Positions 1 through 7,876 of a stretch of DNA of 27,842 nt are shown in pieces. The notes under the pieces were generated by a model. It was given only the letters and a program-made list of their open reading frames with translations, was not told the origin of the DNA and made no database searches. The stretch comes from Bacteroidales bacterium (GTDB taxonomy: Bacteria > Bacteroidota > Bacteroidia > Bacteroidales > UBA932): contig JAAZCF010000230.1 in NCBI GenBank assembly GCA_012513425.1, positions 1 through 27,842 on the forward strand. Reading direction: 5' to 3'. The translations under genes were made by a program, and so were the position numbers. Each line of letters opens with the position of its first letter. Position 1 is the stretch's first letter.

Positions 1-2302
1 ATGATGCACTCTTGTAACTCATAAAAGAGACTGTTCCTACTACAATCATCAATACCACGACAAACGCAACTGCAAATATCCATATAGGAATAGATGATTG
101 ATAATTATATTGCTGCAGCCATCTTTTTATGACAATATAGGCCATAGGGCTTGCTATAGCAATGCAGATTATACAAAGCTTCACATATACCTTGTTGAGT
201 AAGTTTAAAATACCGCTTATGTCTGAACCCATCACTCTACGAATGCCTATTTCTCTTTTTCTGAACTGAGTTTCAAAATGTATAAGTCCCAGCACACCAA
301 CAATAGAAATTAACACAGAGATAATGCATGCAATAAGAATAAGGCGAGCCAGGCGGGCTTCTTTTTGGTACATCGTGCCGATGGTGTCATCCAAAAATTG
401 AATTGTGTTGTCATCTGGTTTCACATTTGGATCAACTGCTTGCATTTCCTCCATAATGATGTTGGATATGGTCGAAAATGAGGCTGCATCTGTTTTCTTC
501 ACATAGCAATAAGCCAAATCTCTCCAAGGAGTTGTACCAAAGTTGTACAGAGCAATAGCATTGATTTTGTATTGTAAAGGCATGAAATTAAAGTTTTTCA
601 CAATACCGGCAACTTCTGCATCACCATTGTAACCATTCATGTTTTCTCCAACTTTTATATCAAATTGCTTTGCTGCTGTCTCATTGAAAATATATACGCC
701 GTTTTTCTGGTTGTCATCTTTGGTAAATACTCTGCCTTCAGCCATTTCCAATTCAAAGAAATCGATATAATTGTAAGCAACCGGCACAATATTATACACA
801 ATATTTTCGCCTTTGTAAGTTCTTCCCCAGGACATATTCATTCCATGAGGCTGAGCAATCTGACTATCCGCAAAGGTCACATCTGTAATTTCAGGATGTG
901 TAAGAAGTTTTTCTTTCAACAACTCCCCGTTCGATGGCAAGTTCTTTGGTAAATAGAAGCCTAACACATTTTTACTGGTAAATCCCATGTCATAGCCTTT
1001 CATATAGTGGATCTGGACTTGGATAAAGAGGGAAAAAATGATGAGAACCATAGAAATAGAGAATTGCAAACCAACCAGAAGATTGCGAAGTAATCTACCT
1101 TTTGTTGTGTGGGCAAAGCCACCTTTTACTACCATTGCAGGTTGGAAAGAAGTGCTGTAGAGGGCTGGATATAGACCGGCTATCAAACTGACTATCAGGG
1201 CCAACACCAGCACAGCTGCAATCAGCATAATATGATTGGCAGGAGCTATGCTGTCAGACACGTATTCAGCTAACGATGATTTGCTGAGAACTTGCAGCAG
1301 AATTATTGCCACAACCATAGAGCAACAGCTAAGGAACATTGCGGAGAGAAGTCTCTTGAAAACAATGCTCTTTCGGCTTTCACCTAAAATCTTGCGAACA
1401 TTAATGCCTTTTATCTGGGCAGGTACCTCCGCCATTGATATATTCAAAAAGTTTATCAGGGCACTGAGCAGAATCAAGAAGGCAATAGTAATAAGGGTAA
1501 TATCTGTAGCCATATTACCCTTTGGGCAACTATCATATTGAGTATCATTGGAAAAATATATTTTATCAACTCTGACAAGCCTGACATCCAAAGATGTAAC
1601 GTCCATTTTTTCCTGCATAACAGGGAAAAGCAGATCTTTTATCTTTGTTTCAACGGACTTTGAATCAGCACCTGGCATTAGTTTTACGAATAAGTCGAAA
1701 GAGAATTCACCCCAATTGTCAAGAGCTGCAATATTTTGCATTGGCGAAAAAATGTCAGCTCTGACATATGAATTTTCCGGCATATTTTTGAAAATACCAA
1801 TAATTTCGCTGCTTTTCCCGGATACTATTAATTTTTTACCAAGAGCATCTCCATCAGGAAAAGTACTATTTGCCAATTTTTCAGAGATTACAATGGCATC
1901 AACAGTATCAATCTGACCATAAGTTCCTTGCACCAATTCCAGATTCATAAGATCCAACAAATTGGATGCTGTAGGAACAACCATAGCTTTTAGTTTAGGA
2001 GCATCAGGCTCTTCAGACTTGAAGGCATATGCTCCACCGGAAGCACTAGCACAGAACTCACCAATCGCTTCAATATCAGCCAAATCCTTCAGCATATTAT
2101 TAAGCGGGCGGCACATCGTACAGCCATGGTTCCCATCTTGGGTCATGGCTGTGGTTTCAACTCTATATGTTCTATCTTTGTCCGGGAATGACTCATTGAA
2201 GGTCATATCCCATTTTATCTGTACGGCAATGACCATGAATGCCGTGAAGGCTATGGTCAGGCCTAAAAAATTCAATATTTTAGAAAATAGATTGCGTTTC
2301 AT
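1..2302 (-). CDS. FtsX/MacB-like ABC transporter permease (C-terminus cut by window edge)
   Basis: Membrane permease of an ABC-type export system, expected to work with the adaptor and TolC-like protein encoded just upstream. The minus strand is open from an ATG at 2302 to the left edge, giving 767 visible codons. The N-terminus reads MKRNLFSKILNFLGLTIAF, with a first membrane segment at about residues 10-32, then a long periplasmic region, three membrane segments in the middle (FtsX-like), a second periplasmic region and a second FtsX-like C-terminal block containing REIGIRRVMG. The last visible residues (SYKSAS) resemble the near-end of this family, so only about 10-20 residues are probably missing. 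The start is 5 nt after the adaptor stop, so the two are co-transcribed. No ATPase gene is visible; it probably lies past the left edge. The substrate cannot be told. Confidence 0.85.
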   Translation of the reverse strand, partial: MKRNLFSKILNFLGLTIAFTAFMVIAVQIKWDMTFNESFPDKDRTYRVETTAMTQDGNHGCTMCRPLNNMLKDLADIEAIGEFCASASGGAYAFKSEEPDAPKLKAMVVPTASNLLDLMNLELVQGTYGQIDTVDAIVISEKLANSTFPDGDALGKKLIVSGKSSEIIGIFKNMPENSYVRADIFSPMQNIAALDNWGEFSFDLFVKLMPGADSKSVETKIKDLLFPVMQEKMDVTSLDVRLVRVDKIYFSNDTQYDSCPKGNMATDITLITIAFLILLSALINFLNISMAEVPAQIKGINVRKILGESRKSIVFKRLLSAMFLSCCSMVVAIILLQVLSKSSLAEYVSDSIAPANHIMLIAAVLVLALIVSLIAGLYPALYSTSFQPAMVVKGGFAHTTKGRLLRNLLVGLQFSISMVLIIFSLFIQVQIHYMKGYDMGFTSKNVLGFYLPKNLPSNGELLKEKLLTHPEITDVTFADSQIAQPHGMNMSWGRTYKGENIVYNIVPVAYNYIDFFELEMAEGRVFTKDDNQKNGVYIFNETAAKQFDIKVGENMNGYNGDAEVAGIVKNFNFMPLQYKINAIALYNFGTTPWRDLAYCYVKKTDAASFSTISNIIMEEMQAVDPNVKPDDNTIQFLDDTIGTMYQKEARLARLILIACIISVLISIVGVLGLIHFETQFRKREIGIRRVMGSDISGILNLLNKVYVKLCIICIAIASPMAYIVIKRWLQQYNYQSSIPIWIFAVAFVVVLMIVVGTVSFMSYKSAS

Positions 2303-2307
2303 GATGG

Positions 2308-3558
2308 TTACTTAAGTAATAGCACTTTGTTATCCCCATAAGCATCATAATTAGATACAATTACTTGTTCGCCTGGCTCAAGACCTTCTGCAACCTCATA
2401 ATATTGAGGATTTTGTCTTGAAATGCGGATATTTCTGCGATAAGCTTTTGTACCATCCTCGTTTAGTACAAAAATCCATGTACCACCTGTGTTCTGGAAG
2501 AAAGTTCCGCGAGGGATCATCACAGCCTCACGACTTTGTCCCAACTGCAAATTGATGTAGTAAGTTTGTCCACTACGAATTTTGTCAGGACGCTCGCCCT
2601 CAAACACCAAGTCGATGCGGAATTGACCTTCGCGAACCTCTGGATATACTTTGCGTACGCGTAGTTTGTAACTCTTCTCTCCACGCTCAAATGTAGCATC
2701 AAGGCCTGTTTGTACACGGTCAATATAGTGTTCATCGATGTTGGCTTCAACCTTATAGTCACTGAGATCATTAATCTGTCCAATGCTTTGGCCTGAGCTG
2801 ATGTTCTGACCAAGCTCCACATCCAGAAGACCAAGTTCGCCATCAATAGGGCTGATGATGTTCAAATGCTCTTTACGCTGGCGGATAAGCAATACGTTGC
2901 GCTCCATATTATCAAGGTTGTCTTGCATCTGGTTTACCTGGGCCAGGCGGAAGATGCTGTCTTGCTCCAAACGCTGGATTATCAATTCATTTTTCTTAAT
3001 AGCTAATTCATAATCTTCTTTGGCTTGAATATATTCTTCGCGGCTGTTGAGCTTCTCTTGATAGAGACGATCTTGCTGCTGCCATGCTCTATGTTTGCGC
3101 TCTACCTCCAGATTAAGGCCGAGTTTTTCATTTAAATTGTTGAGACGATCTTGCTCCATAGATATTTGAGTATTTCTCAACAAATTTTGTTTCTCTGCAA
3201 GCTCTGCCTCAGAGCTTAGGATTGATAGATCAAGGCTAGAGTTTGACAAACGTATGATAATGTCTCCCTTCTTTACCTGTGAACCTTCTTCTACTACTTT
3301 ATCCATTACTATTCCACCCTCTTCAGGGCTGAGATAAACCACGCTGATAGGTTGTACACGACCATCTGTACGAACAAAATCATCAAATTGTCCTTGCAAC
3401 ACAGATGCTGTTGTCATAGAGTCAGCCTGCACTTTCATAGTGCCTGCGTTATTGCCGAAAATGGCCCAAATAATCAATGCCAGCAAAACTGCGCCACCGA
3501 TAATGTAAGGTATGTGCTTCTTTTGCACACCTTTTTTCTTTTCAATTTGTATATCCAT
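2308..3558 (-). CDS. HlyD/MacA-family periplasmic adaptor subunit
   Basis: Membrane fusion protein linking an inner-membrane exporter to a TolC-type outer-membrane channel. The 416-residue protein has a cytoplasmic basic start, one membrane anchor at about residues 18-34, and a first lipoyl-like half near residues 65-105 (VVEEGSQVKKGDIIIRLS). A long coiled-coil hairpin rich in Glu, Gln, Leu and Arg covers about residues 110-230. The second lipoyl half follows (ISPIDGELGLLDVELGQNI), then beta-barrel and membrane-proximal domains ending in GLEPGEQVIVSNYD. It lies between the TolC-like gene (22 nt gap) and the permease (5 nt gap). Family known; substrate not inferable. Confidence 0.9.
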   Translation of the reverse strand: MDIQIEKKKGVQKKHIPYIIGGAVLLALIIWAIFGNNAGTMKVQADSMTTASVLQGQFDDFVRTDGRVQPISVVYLSPEEGGIVMDKVVEEGSQVKKGDIIIRLSNSSLDLSILSSEAELAEKQNLLRNTQISMEQDRLNNLNEKLGLNLEVERKHRAWQQQDRLYQEKLNSREEYIQAKEDYELAIKKNELIIQRLEQDSIFRLAQVNQMQDNLDNMERNVLLIRQRKEHLNIISPIDGELGLLDVELGQNISSGQSIGQINDLSDYKVEANIDEHYIDRVQTGLDATFERGEKSYKLRVRKVYPEVREGQFRIDLVFEGERPDKIRSGQTYYINLQLGQSREAVMIPRGTFFQNTGGTWIFVLNEDGTKAYRRNIRISRQNPQYYEVAEGLEPGEQVIVSNYDAYGDNKVLLLK

Positions 3559-3580
3559 TGTTACTTATTTTATTCGTTAA

Positions 3581-4912
3581 TTACCAAAGATTTTCTCCCT
3601 TATAATATTTTACCAATCTGTCTTTCAAAATGTAATACATACGCTTTTGAAGAAGAGTAACGCGGCTCAGCAATAAAGCATTGCCTGAAGTCTGCAAATC
3701 AATGGCAGACATCATTCCTTCTTCATATTTGCGTAAGTTGTTGGAATATGCCAAGCTATCTGCTTCTGCCTTGCGCTCCATACTGAGGATTTCTTTAGCA
3801 TAGCCGTCGCGATCCATCACAGCTTGCTGAATATCAGTGCGAAGCTGTCTCAAGGTTTCAGTTTGTGCCAGTTGAGCAGATTTGTAGTTGTTGCGGTTGC
3901 GCTGGATATTGGTTCTATTGCTGAGATTGCTAAAAATTGGAATACTAAGCTGGGCTCCTACATATTGACCAAGATTGCCTTTCAACTGGTCGTTTAAGCT
4001 CGATGCCGGAACTTCACTGTTGAGAGTGACAATATAGCTGGTGTTCATTCCTGCGCCAAAATATAACTTCGGCATAGCATTACCTATTGCCAGCTTATAT
4101 TCAAGACGGCTGCTCTCGGTTTTCATTGCTGCATCTTTTGCTATAGGATTATTTTCCTCAGCATAAACTATGATGTCTGAAGGAACATCCAGAGACAAGG
4201 CCGGATTAATAGTCTGCATCAAAGTGTCAATGACGAATGACTCGTCTTCTGTAAAATTCATTGCTGCTTCCAAGGCCAGCTTTGCTGTGTTGAAAATATT
4301 TTTCTGATGTTCCAGATTATACTCATCTTCTGCCAACTGGGCCTCAACTTGCACCAACTCAGGATTGCTTTTAATGCCCAACTCTTCTTGAAGTTGAGTT
4401 TTGCGAAATGTGGCCTGGCTTTCTGCCAATTTATCTGCAGCCAATTTCACGCAACCATCCAAATAAACCACATTGATATATTCCTGCATTACTTCTATAG
4501 CTTTGTCATCTTTTGCCTTTTGAATAGCGTTCAAACCTTGCTGGCGGAGAATTTTGGCATTTTTCCATGTATTTAGAGTTTTGCCACCTTCAAAAAGAGC
4601 CAAATTGGCATAAAGGCCTAGATCACTATAAAAAGATGTCTTATTATTATAGACGTTTGTTTCAGGGTCAATGTTACGACCAAAGTTAAATCTTCCGCCT
4701 GCTTCAGTGCTAATATTTGGCAAAAAAGCTGCAGTGGCTTGTTGTAATTCAGCCTTTCCTGTCGCGGCTGATAATTCACTCTGCTGAACACCGACACTAT
4801 GTTCAACAGCATATTGAATACATTCATCCATTGTCCAACTTCTCATTTGCTGAGCTTGGATATTGGTTGAAACCAATAAGAGGCTTGCTAATAATACAGA
4901 TGTCTTTTTCAT
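3581..4912 (-). CDS. TolC-family outer membrane efflux protein
   Basis: Outer-membrane channel of a tripartite export system, first gene of the tolC-adaptor-permease operon. It has 443 residues, with a signal peptide MKKTSVLLASLLLVSTNIQA and probable cleavage before QQMRSW. The family start motif WTMDECIQYAVEHS follows at about residues 26-39. Two internal repeats of long amphipathic helices follow, as expected for TolC (QVEAQLAEDEYNLEHQKNIF in the first half, MMSAIDLQTSGNALLLSRV in the second). The regulator gene upstream is on the same strand, and the gap of about 160 nt between them holds a hairpin and repeated palindromes. Regulation by that TetR protein is inferred from position. Confidence 0.92.
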   Translation of the reverse strand: MKKTSVLLASLLLVSTNIQAQQMRSWTMDECIQYAVEHSVGVQQSELSAATGKAELQQATAAFLPNISTEAGGRFNFGRNIDPETNVYNNKTSFYSDLGLYANLALFEGGKTLNTWKNAKILRQQGLNAIQKAKDDKAIEVMQEYINVVYLDGCVKLAADKLAESQATFRKTQLQEELGIKSNPELVQVEAQLAEDEYNLEHQKNIFNTAKLALEAAMNFTEDESFVIDTLMQTINPALSLDVPSDIIVYAEENNPIAKDAAMKTESSRLEYKLAIGNAMPKLYFGAGMNTSYIVTLNSEVPASSLNDQLKGNLGQYVGAQLSIPIFSNLSNRTNIQRNRNNYKSAQLAQTETLRQLRTDIQQAVMDRDGYAKEILSMERKAEADSLAYSNNLRKYEEGMMSAIDLQTSGNALLLSRVTLLQKRMYYILKDRLVKYYKGENLW

Positions 4913-4926
4913 TAATTCTATTATTT

Positions 4927-5001
4927 CTATGCCATAATAATAAATAACAAATATGCCAAAGTCTATATATACTGATTATCAACGATATAACTATGGCATA
5001 G
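4927..5001 (-). promoter_or_regulatory. Candidate operator array: three CTATGGCATAG-like palindromes before the tolC-like gene
   Basis: Three copies of an 11-base near-palindrome lie in the upstream region of the tolC-like gene: CTATGGCATAG at 4991-5001 (perfect around the central base), ATATGCCAAAG at 4951-4961, and CTATGCCATAA at 4927-4937. Palindromes repeated in front of an efflux operon next to a TetR gene are usually binding sites. No clean TAnnTTTG box was found here, so the exact promoter is not placed. That this TetR binds them is inference. Confidence 0.4.
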
Positions 5002-5011
5002 ATTAAAAAAA

Positions 5012-5051
5012 TTGTCCAATAATTAGACGATGATGTCTGATTATTGGACAA
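5012..5051 (-). terminator. Hairpin terminator after the tetR-type gene (possibly also an operator)
   Basis: The arms at 5012-5028 and 5035-5051 are 17 nt each and complementary at 16 positions, with a 6-nt loop. On the minus strand the hairpin starts 23 nt after the regulator's stop and is followed directly by seven Ts (5011-5005), which fits an intrinsic terminator. Its long symmetric arms next to a TetR gene also leave an operator role open. Confidence 0.7.
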
Positions 5052-5074
5052 AGAACCAATTATTTATTATGAAC

Positions 5075-5671
5075 TTAAGATATAAGTTTCTTACAGAGTT
5101 CTCCACTCACGCCATAAGCTTGGAGATTGTTAATAATTATACTAATGATACGTTCTCGAGCTTCTTCTTTTGTAAAATTTACAAGTCCCAAACTTGATAA
5201 AGACACAATACCTTGATTGAAAATAATAGAGTCATTTACAACACGCTGAGCTTGTTCTAGAGTAATATTCAACTCTTTAGAAAGAGCATTAGAAATCTCA
5301 ACCGGATTGGGATCTGTCTTACTAAGAGCCACGATGTCGTTTTTGTTTTGATGGAATCGAATGAATTTAGACAAATTCGGCTCATCAATCATATAGTTAA
5401 ATTGAAAGCAATTAACATCAACCAAATATTTCAATTCACTATCTCCTTCAACTCTTTGAGGAACGATTGCCAACATGTTTTCGAAAACATAATGAAACAA
5501 CTCTATGCGTAATCTTTCAATTGTCTCAAATTGCCATGCTATTGGTTGTGTAGAACAACCCGTATATGTAGCTAATTTTCTATAACTAATATTCTCGGCT
5601 CCTTCTGTTCTCAAAAGTTTGAAAGCGCCGTCAAGTATCATTTGTCTAGTGATTTGAACCTTTCTTCCCAT
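5075..5671 (-). CDS. TetR/AcrR-family transcriptional regulator
   Basis: Likely ligand-responsive repressor of the adjacent efflux operon. I choose the ATG at 5671 (MGRKVQITRQMILDGAFKLL), giving 198 residues. An upstream start at 5722 would add 17 residues that overlap the promoter. The N-terminal helix-turn-helix spans about residues 10-55 (GAENISYRKLATYTGCSTQ, then the recognition-helix end around WQFETIERL). The C-terminal all-helical domain is poorly conserved, as usual for ligand pockets in this family. The gene is followed by a hairpin terminator and then the tolC-like operon on the same strand. Promoter and a candidate autoregulatory operator are given separately. Confidence 0.85.
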   Translation of the reverse strand: MGRKVQITRQMILDGAFKLLRTEGAENISYRKLATYTGCSTQPIAWQFETIERLRIELFHYVFENMLAIVPQRVEGDSELKYLVDVNCFQFNYMIDEPNLSKFIRFHQNKNDIVALSKTDPNPVEISNALSKELNITLEQAQRVVNDSIIFNQGIVSLSSLGLVNFTKEEARERIISIIINNLQAYGVSGELCKKLIS

Positions 5672-5692
5672 TGCGTATTTTTTAATTTGCAA

Positions 5693-5723
5693 CAAATGTA
5701 ACAAAAAAAACATTTGATACAAA
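5693..5723 (-). promoter_or_regulatory. Promoter of the TetR-type gene, with embedded inverted repeat
   Basis: On the minus strand TTTG (5723-5720), a 19-nt spacer and TACATTTG (5700-5693) match the Bacteroidetes -33/-7 promoter form. The predicted transcript starts about 15-20 nt before the ATG at 5671, which supports that start. CAAATGT at 5693-5699 and ACATTTG at 5710-5716 form a 7-bp inverted repeat inside the promoter, a plausible self-repression site. Confidence 0.7.
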
Positions 5724-5803
5724 TTTATTTCTTTTTTATCGTATTTACTTTCAATTTATAGGAGTGAATTAATAAAAGCATACAAAATGTAAGTTATGAT
5801 TTG

Positions 5804-6259
5804 TTATCTTTGATAAGACTTCAAAATGGCCATTGACAATCGAAAATCTCGCTCAGCATCAATAGCTTTGGTAATAACTTCATAATAATACGCCAATTCT
5901 AGTATATATTCAGTCAAAGAAATCTGCCCTTCTGCTAACGATTTGATTAAAAAACCACTATTATTTTTAAAATTTATAAAATTGATATAATTAAGAGACA
6001 TCTCATGCAATTGTTTGGTCTTATTATAGAGTGCTTCTGCTGATAATTTAAATGCAACAACTTCACTTTGTTCTTGCTGTTCAGCCTGATAATTGATGAC
6101 TGCAGGGCTGTCTTGCTTGCCGCCTGAGGAAATTGTAGCAATAGTCTAACCATTTGCCACTTTTTGTCCGGAAGCTGGTGTGCCTCCCTTATAGCTGAGG
6201 ATGCCTGAAGAATAAGCTGTGATTGTCATTTCATTTCCTCCGACAGGGAAAATTAATCC
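5804..6259 (-). pseudogene. Decayed efflux remnant: TolC-like C-terminus joined to a possible adaptor fragment
   Basis: The last 68 codons (from 6010) match the C-terminal end of a CzcC/CusC-type TolC protein, with family motifs GQISLTEYILELAYYYE and DAERDFRLSMA. The same frame continues upstream without a normal TolC N-terminus. It reads through KLSAEALYNKTKQLHEM, then an internal TAG at 6148-6146, and before that MTITAYSSGILSYKGG and PASGQKVANG, which resemble a lipoyl-like segment of an RND adaptor. The stop falls where KVANG would continue with Gln (CAG to TAG), then TIATISSGG. I infer an internal deletion that fused two efflux genes, followed by a nonsense change. The TolC part is fairly sure; the adaptor assignment is less so. 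Confidence 0.6.
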
Positions 6260-6284
6260 CGGGCAATAAATAGCGTTTCGCAAA

Positions 6285-6314
6285 CAAAGGGGTAGCAACT
6301 TTGCCACTCCTTTG
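6285..6314. repeat. Imperfect 14-bp inverted repeat (hairpin)
   Basis: CAAAGGGGTAGCAA (6285-6298) and TTGCCACTCCTTTG (6301-6314) are complementary at 12 of 14 positions around a 2-nt centre. A further short pair, AATAGCG near 6269-6275 and CGCTATT near 6335-6341, brackets it. There is no T-tract that would make it a good terminator. It lies in the gene-free stretch 6260-6365, where I see nothing else. It may be a dispersed palindromic repeat, which cannot be tested from one copy. Confidence 0.45.
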
Positions 6315-6365
6315 CGTACATTTTACTGACAGTTCGCTATTGACAAATCACTAGCAAAGTAAATT

Positions 6366-6860
6366 CTATAGCATCAAGCCTATTGAAAGCCCATAGCCTT
6401 CCAGATGGGCGTGAGCCATGACTTGCAGATCGTGCTGCTTTATTTTGAAATCCAGACCGAGCTTCAAGCCTACGTAACCTCGCCAATCAGTTGAATTTCT
6501 ATCATAAGTCAAATGTTTAATGGTATATAATGTACCGATTTCTGTTCCTGTAATAATTCCAAATGACTCTTTTTTGCTCAGAAAAAAAGTATGAGAAAAA
6601 TCAGCCAAAAGAGGAATGACATTCATGTAACCATAAGAACTAGTTCCATATCCATATCCGGTAATGAGTCCAAAATAGTGATTTTCTTTCTCACTCCAAA
6701 AGCCAATTTTTGCATTTACCGATGTTAGAGAAAACCCCGAATAGTCGTCTTGTCTGACTGCTGCGCCCCATCTAAAATTATAACCCGACTTGGATTCTTG
6801 AGCGGAAACCATAATAACAGAATAACAAAACAAAAGAAGAGATAGTACAATTTTTTTCAT
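6366..6860 (-). CDS. Small secreted protein, probable outer-membrane beta-barrel-like
   Basis: Not assigned to a named family. Start chosen at the ATG at 6860 (MKKIVLSLLLFCYSVIMVSA), which gives a clean signal peptide and 164 residues. A start at 6869 would only add MLT. The mature part is rich in Gly, Tyr, Phe and alternating hydrophobic/polar residues (HYFGLITGYGYGTSSYGY, YVGLKLGLDFKI), as in small eight-strand barrels, and ends GYGLSIGLML. It lies downstream of the leu/BASS operon after a hairpin, so it may have its own promoter, but no convincing one was found. Function unknown. Confidence 0.7.
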   Translation of the reverse strand: MKKIVLSLLLFCYSVIMVSAQESKSGYNFRWGAAVRQDDYSGFSLTSVNAKIGFWSEKENHYFGLITGYGYGTSSYGYMNVIPLLADFSHTFFLSKKESFGIITGTEIGTLYTIKHLTYDRNSTDWRGYVGLKLGLDFKIKQHDLQVMAHAHLEGYGLSIGLML

Positions 6861-6885
6861 AGTCAACAATTTAAGTTAATAATAA

Positions 6886-6914
6886 GATGCAACCAATAGC
6901 AATAATGTTGCATC
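6886..6914 (-). terminator. Hairpin terminator after the leu-BASS operon
   Basis: GATGCAAC at 6886-6893 and GTTGCATC at 6907-6914 are perfectly complementary around a 13-nt loop. On the minus strand the hairpin lies just after the BASS stop (6923) and is followed by TTATTATTAACTT. The stem is short and the T-tract interrupted, so termination may be partial. Confidence 0.5.
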
Positions 6915-6922
6915 GTTATAAA

Positions 6923-7876
6923 TTATGTTGTTTTTCTCTTCTGATATAATTGGTAAGAGTTATAAAGGTTATGCCAAATGCTGTAGAGGCCGCCTGCAAG
7001 AGAAGTTACAGGGTTCATGAATGTGTAAGAAATCCATATCAAAAAGATTGTATTCTTTTGACCGAAAGCTTGACCTGCAGTAACTTTATCTTTATAGTGG
7101 CGGCCAATCAAATGGCCCATTTTAAATTGAAAAATGCAGCATAAGGCAGAAATAAGACCTATTCCCATAATGAAATACCAAGACACATCAGTATGTGCTA
7201 TAGAACGGGTCGTAACAGCAAGAGCCAGAGACAATGACACCACCCAAAGGTAAAATGGCAGATCTTTTGGTTTGCAAACCAGCTTATTAACAGCCGGCAG
7301 AAACTTGCGCACAAATATCGCCAGAATTAAAGGAAGCACCAAAATGGAAAAGACTTTCCTAATCATTACTACAAAGGCTTGCCAAAAGGCCATATCAATA
7401 GTTGGATTCAGAATAGGAATGAACAGAGATACTACCAGAGCTGTCGTCATATTAATCATCATGGTGTAGGCCACAATGGCAGCTACATCTCCACCAAGCT
7501 TATCTGTAATTACCACTGAGGCTGTAGCTGTAGGGCAAATAAGACAAAGCATGGCACTCTCAATCAGAATATCCACTGCCTGACTGAAATTAGTAAAATG
7601 AATTATTAGCGCCATTGCCACAAAACAGCCTGACTGAATCAGTAAAAGCCATAAATGCCAGCGAGTAAAGCGCAAATCTTTGGGATTGATGCGGCTGAAA
7701 GAAAGAAACAGCATACAAAAAATCATTGCAGGCTGCAAAAAGCTCACAAAATCACTTGCAAATGCTCTCAAGTTCACAGATAAAGGCAATGCGGCATATA
7801 TGAGATATGCCGCAACTCCAGAGAGCATTGACACTGGCAATGCCCAGTTTTTTAAAAAAGCAAAGAGTTTGCTCAA
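6923..7876 (-). CDS. Bile acid:sodium symporter (BASS) family transporter
   Basis: Inner-membrane transporter of the BASS superfamily (bile acids in animals; pantoate, pyruvate and 2-oxo acids in other members). It has 317 residues with about nine or ten membrane segments. Family signs are LICPTATASVVITDKLGGD (about residues 112-130) and the late TAGQAFGQKNT motif (about 266-276). The start is a TTG at 7876 whose last two bases are shared with the leuB stop TGA, an overlap that suggests translational coupling. The first ATG, 16 codons later, would lose part of the first membrane helix. It is last in a leucine operon, so a branched-chain 2-oxo acid or related organic acid is a reasonable but untested substrate. 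Confidence 0.82.
   Translation of the reverse strand: MSKLFAFLKNWALPVSMLSGVAAYLIYAALPLSVNLRAFASDFVSFLQPAMIFCMLFLSFSRINPKDLRFTRWHLWLLLIQSGCFVAMALIIHFTNFSQAVDILIESAMLCLICPTATASVVITDKLGGDVAAIVAYTMMINMTTALVVSLFIPILNPTIDMAFWQAFVVMIRKVFSILVLPLILAIFVRKFLPAVNKLVCKPKDLPFYLWVVSLSLALAVTTRSIAHTDVSWYFIMGIGLISALCCIFQFKMGHLIGRHYKDKVTAGQAFGQKNTIFLIWISYTFMNPVTSLAGGLYSIWHNLYNSYQLYQKRKTT

Noticed and set aside
665..2315. Plus-strand open frames over the first 2.3 kb
   Set aside because: They are antisense to a continuous permease reading frame with clear family motifs and have no similarity or promoter of their own.
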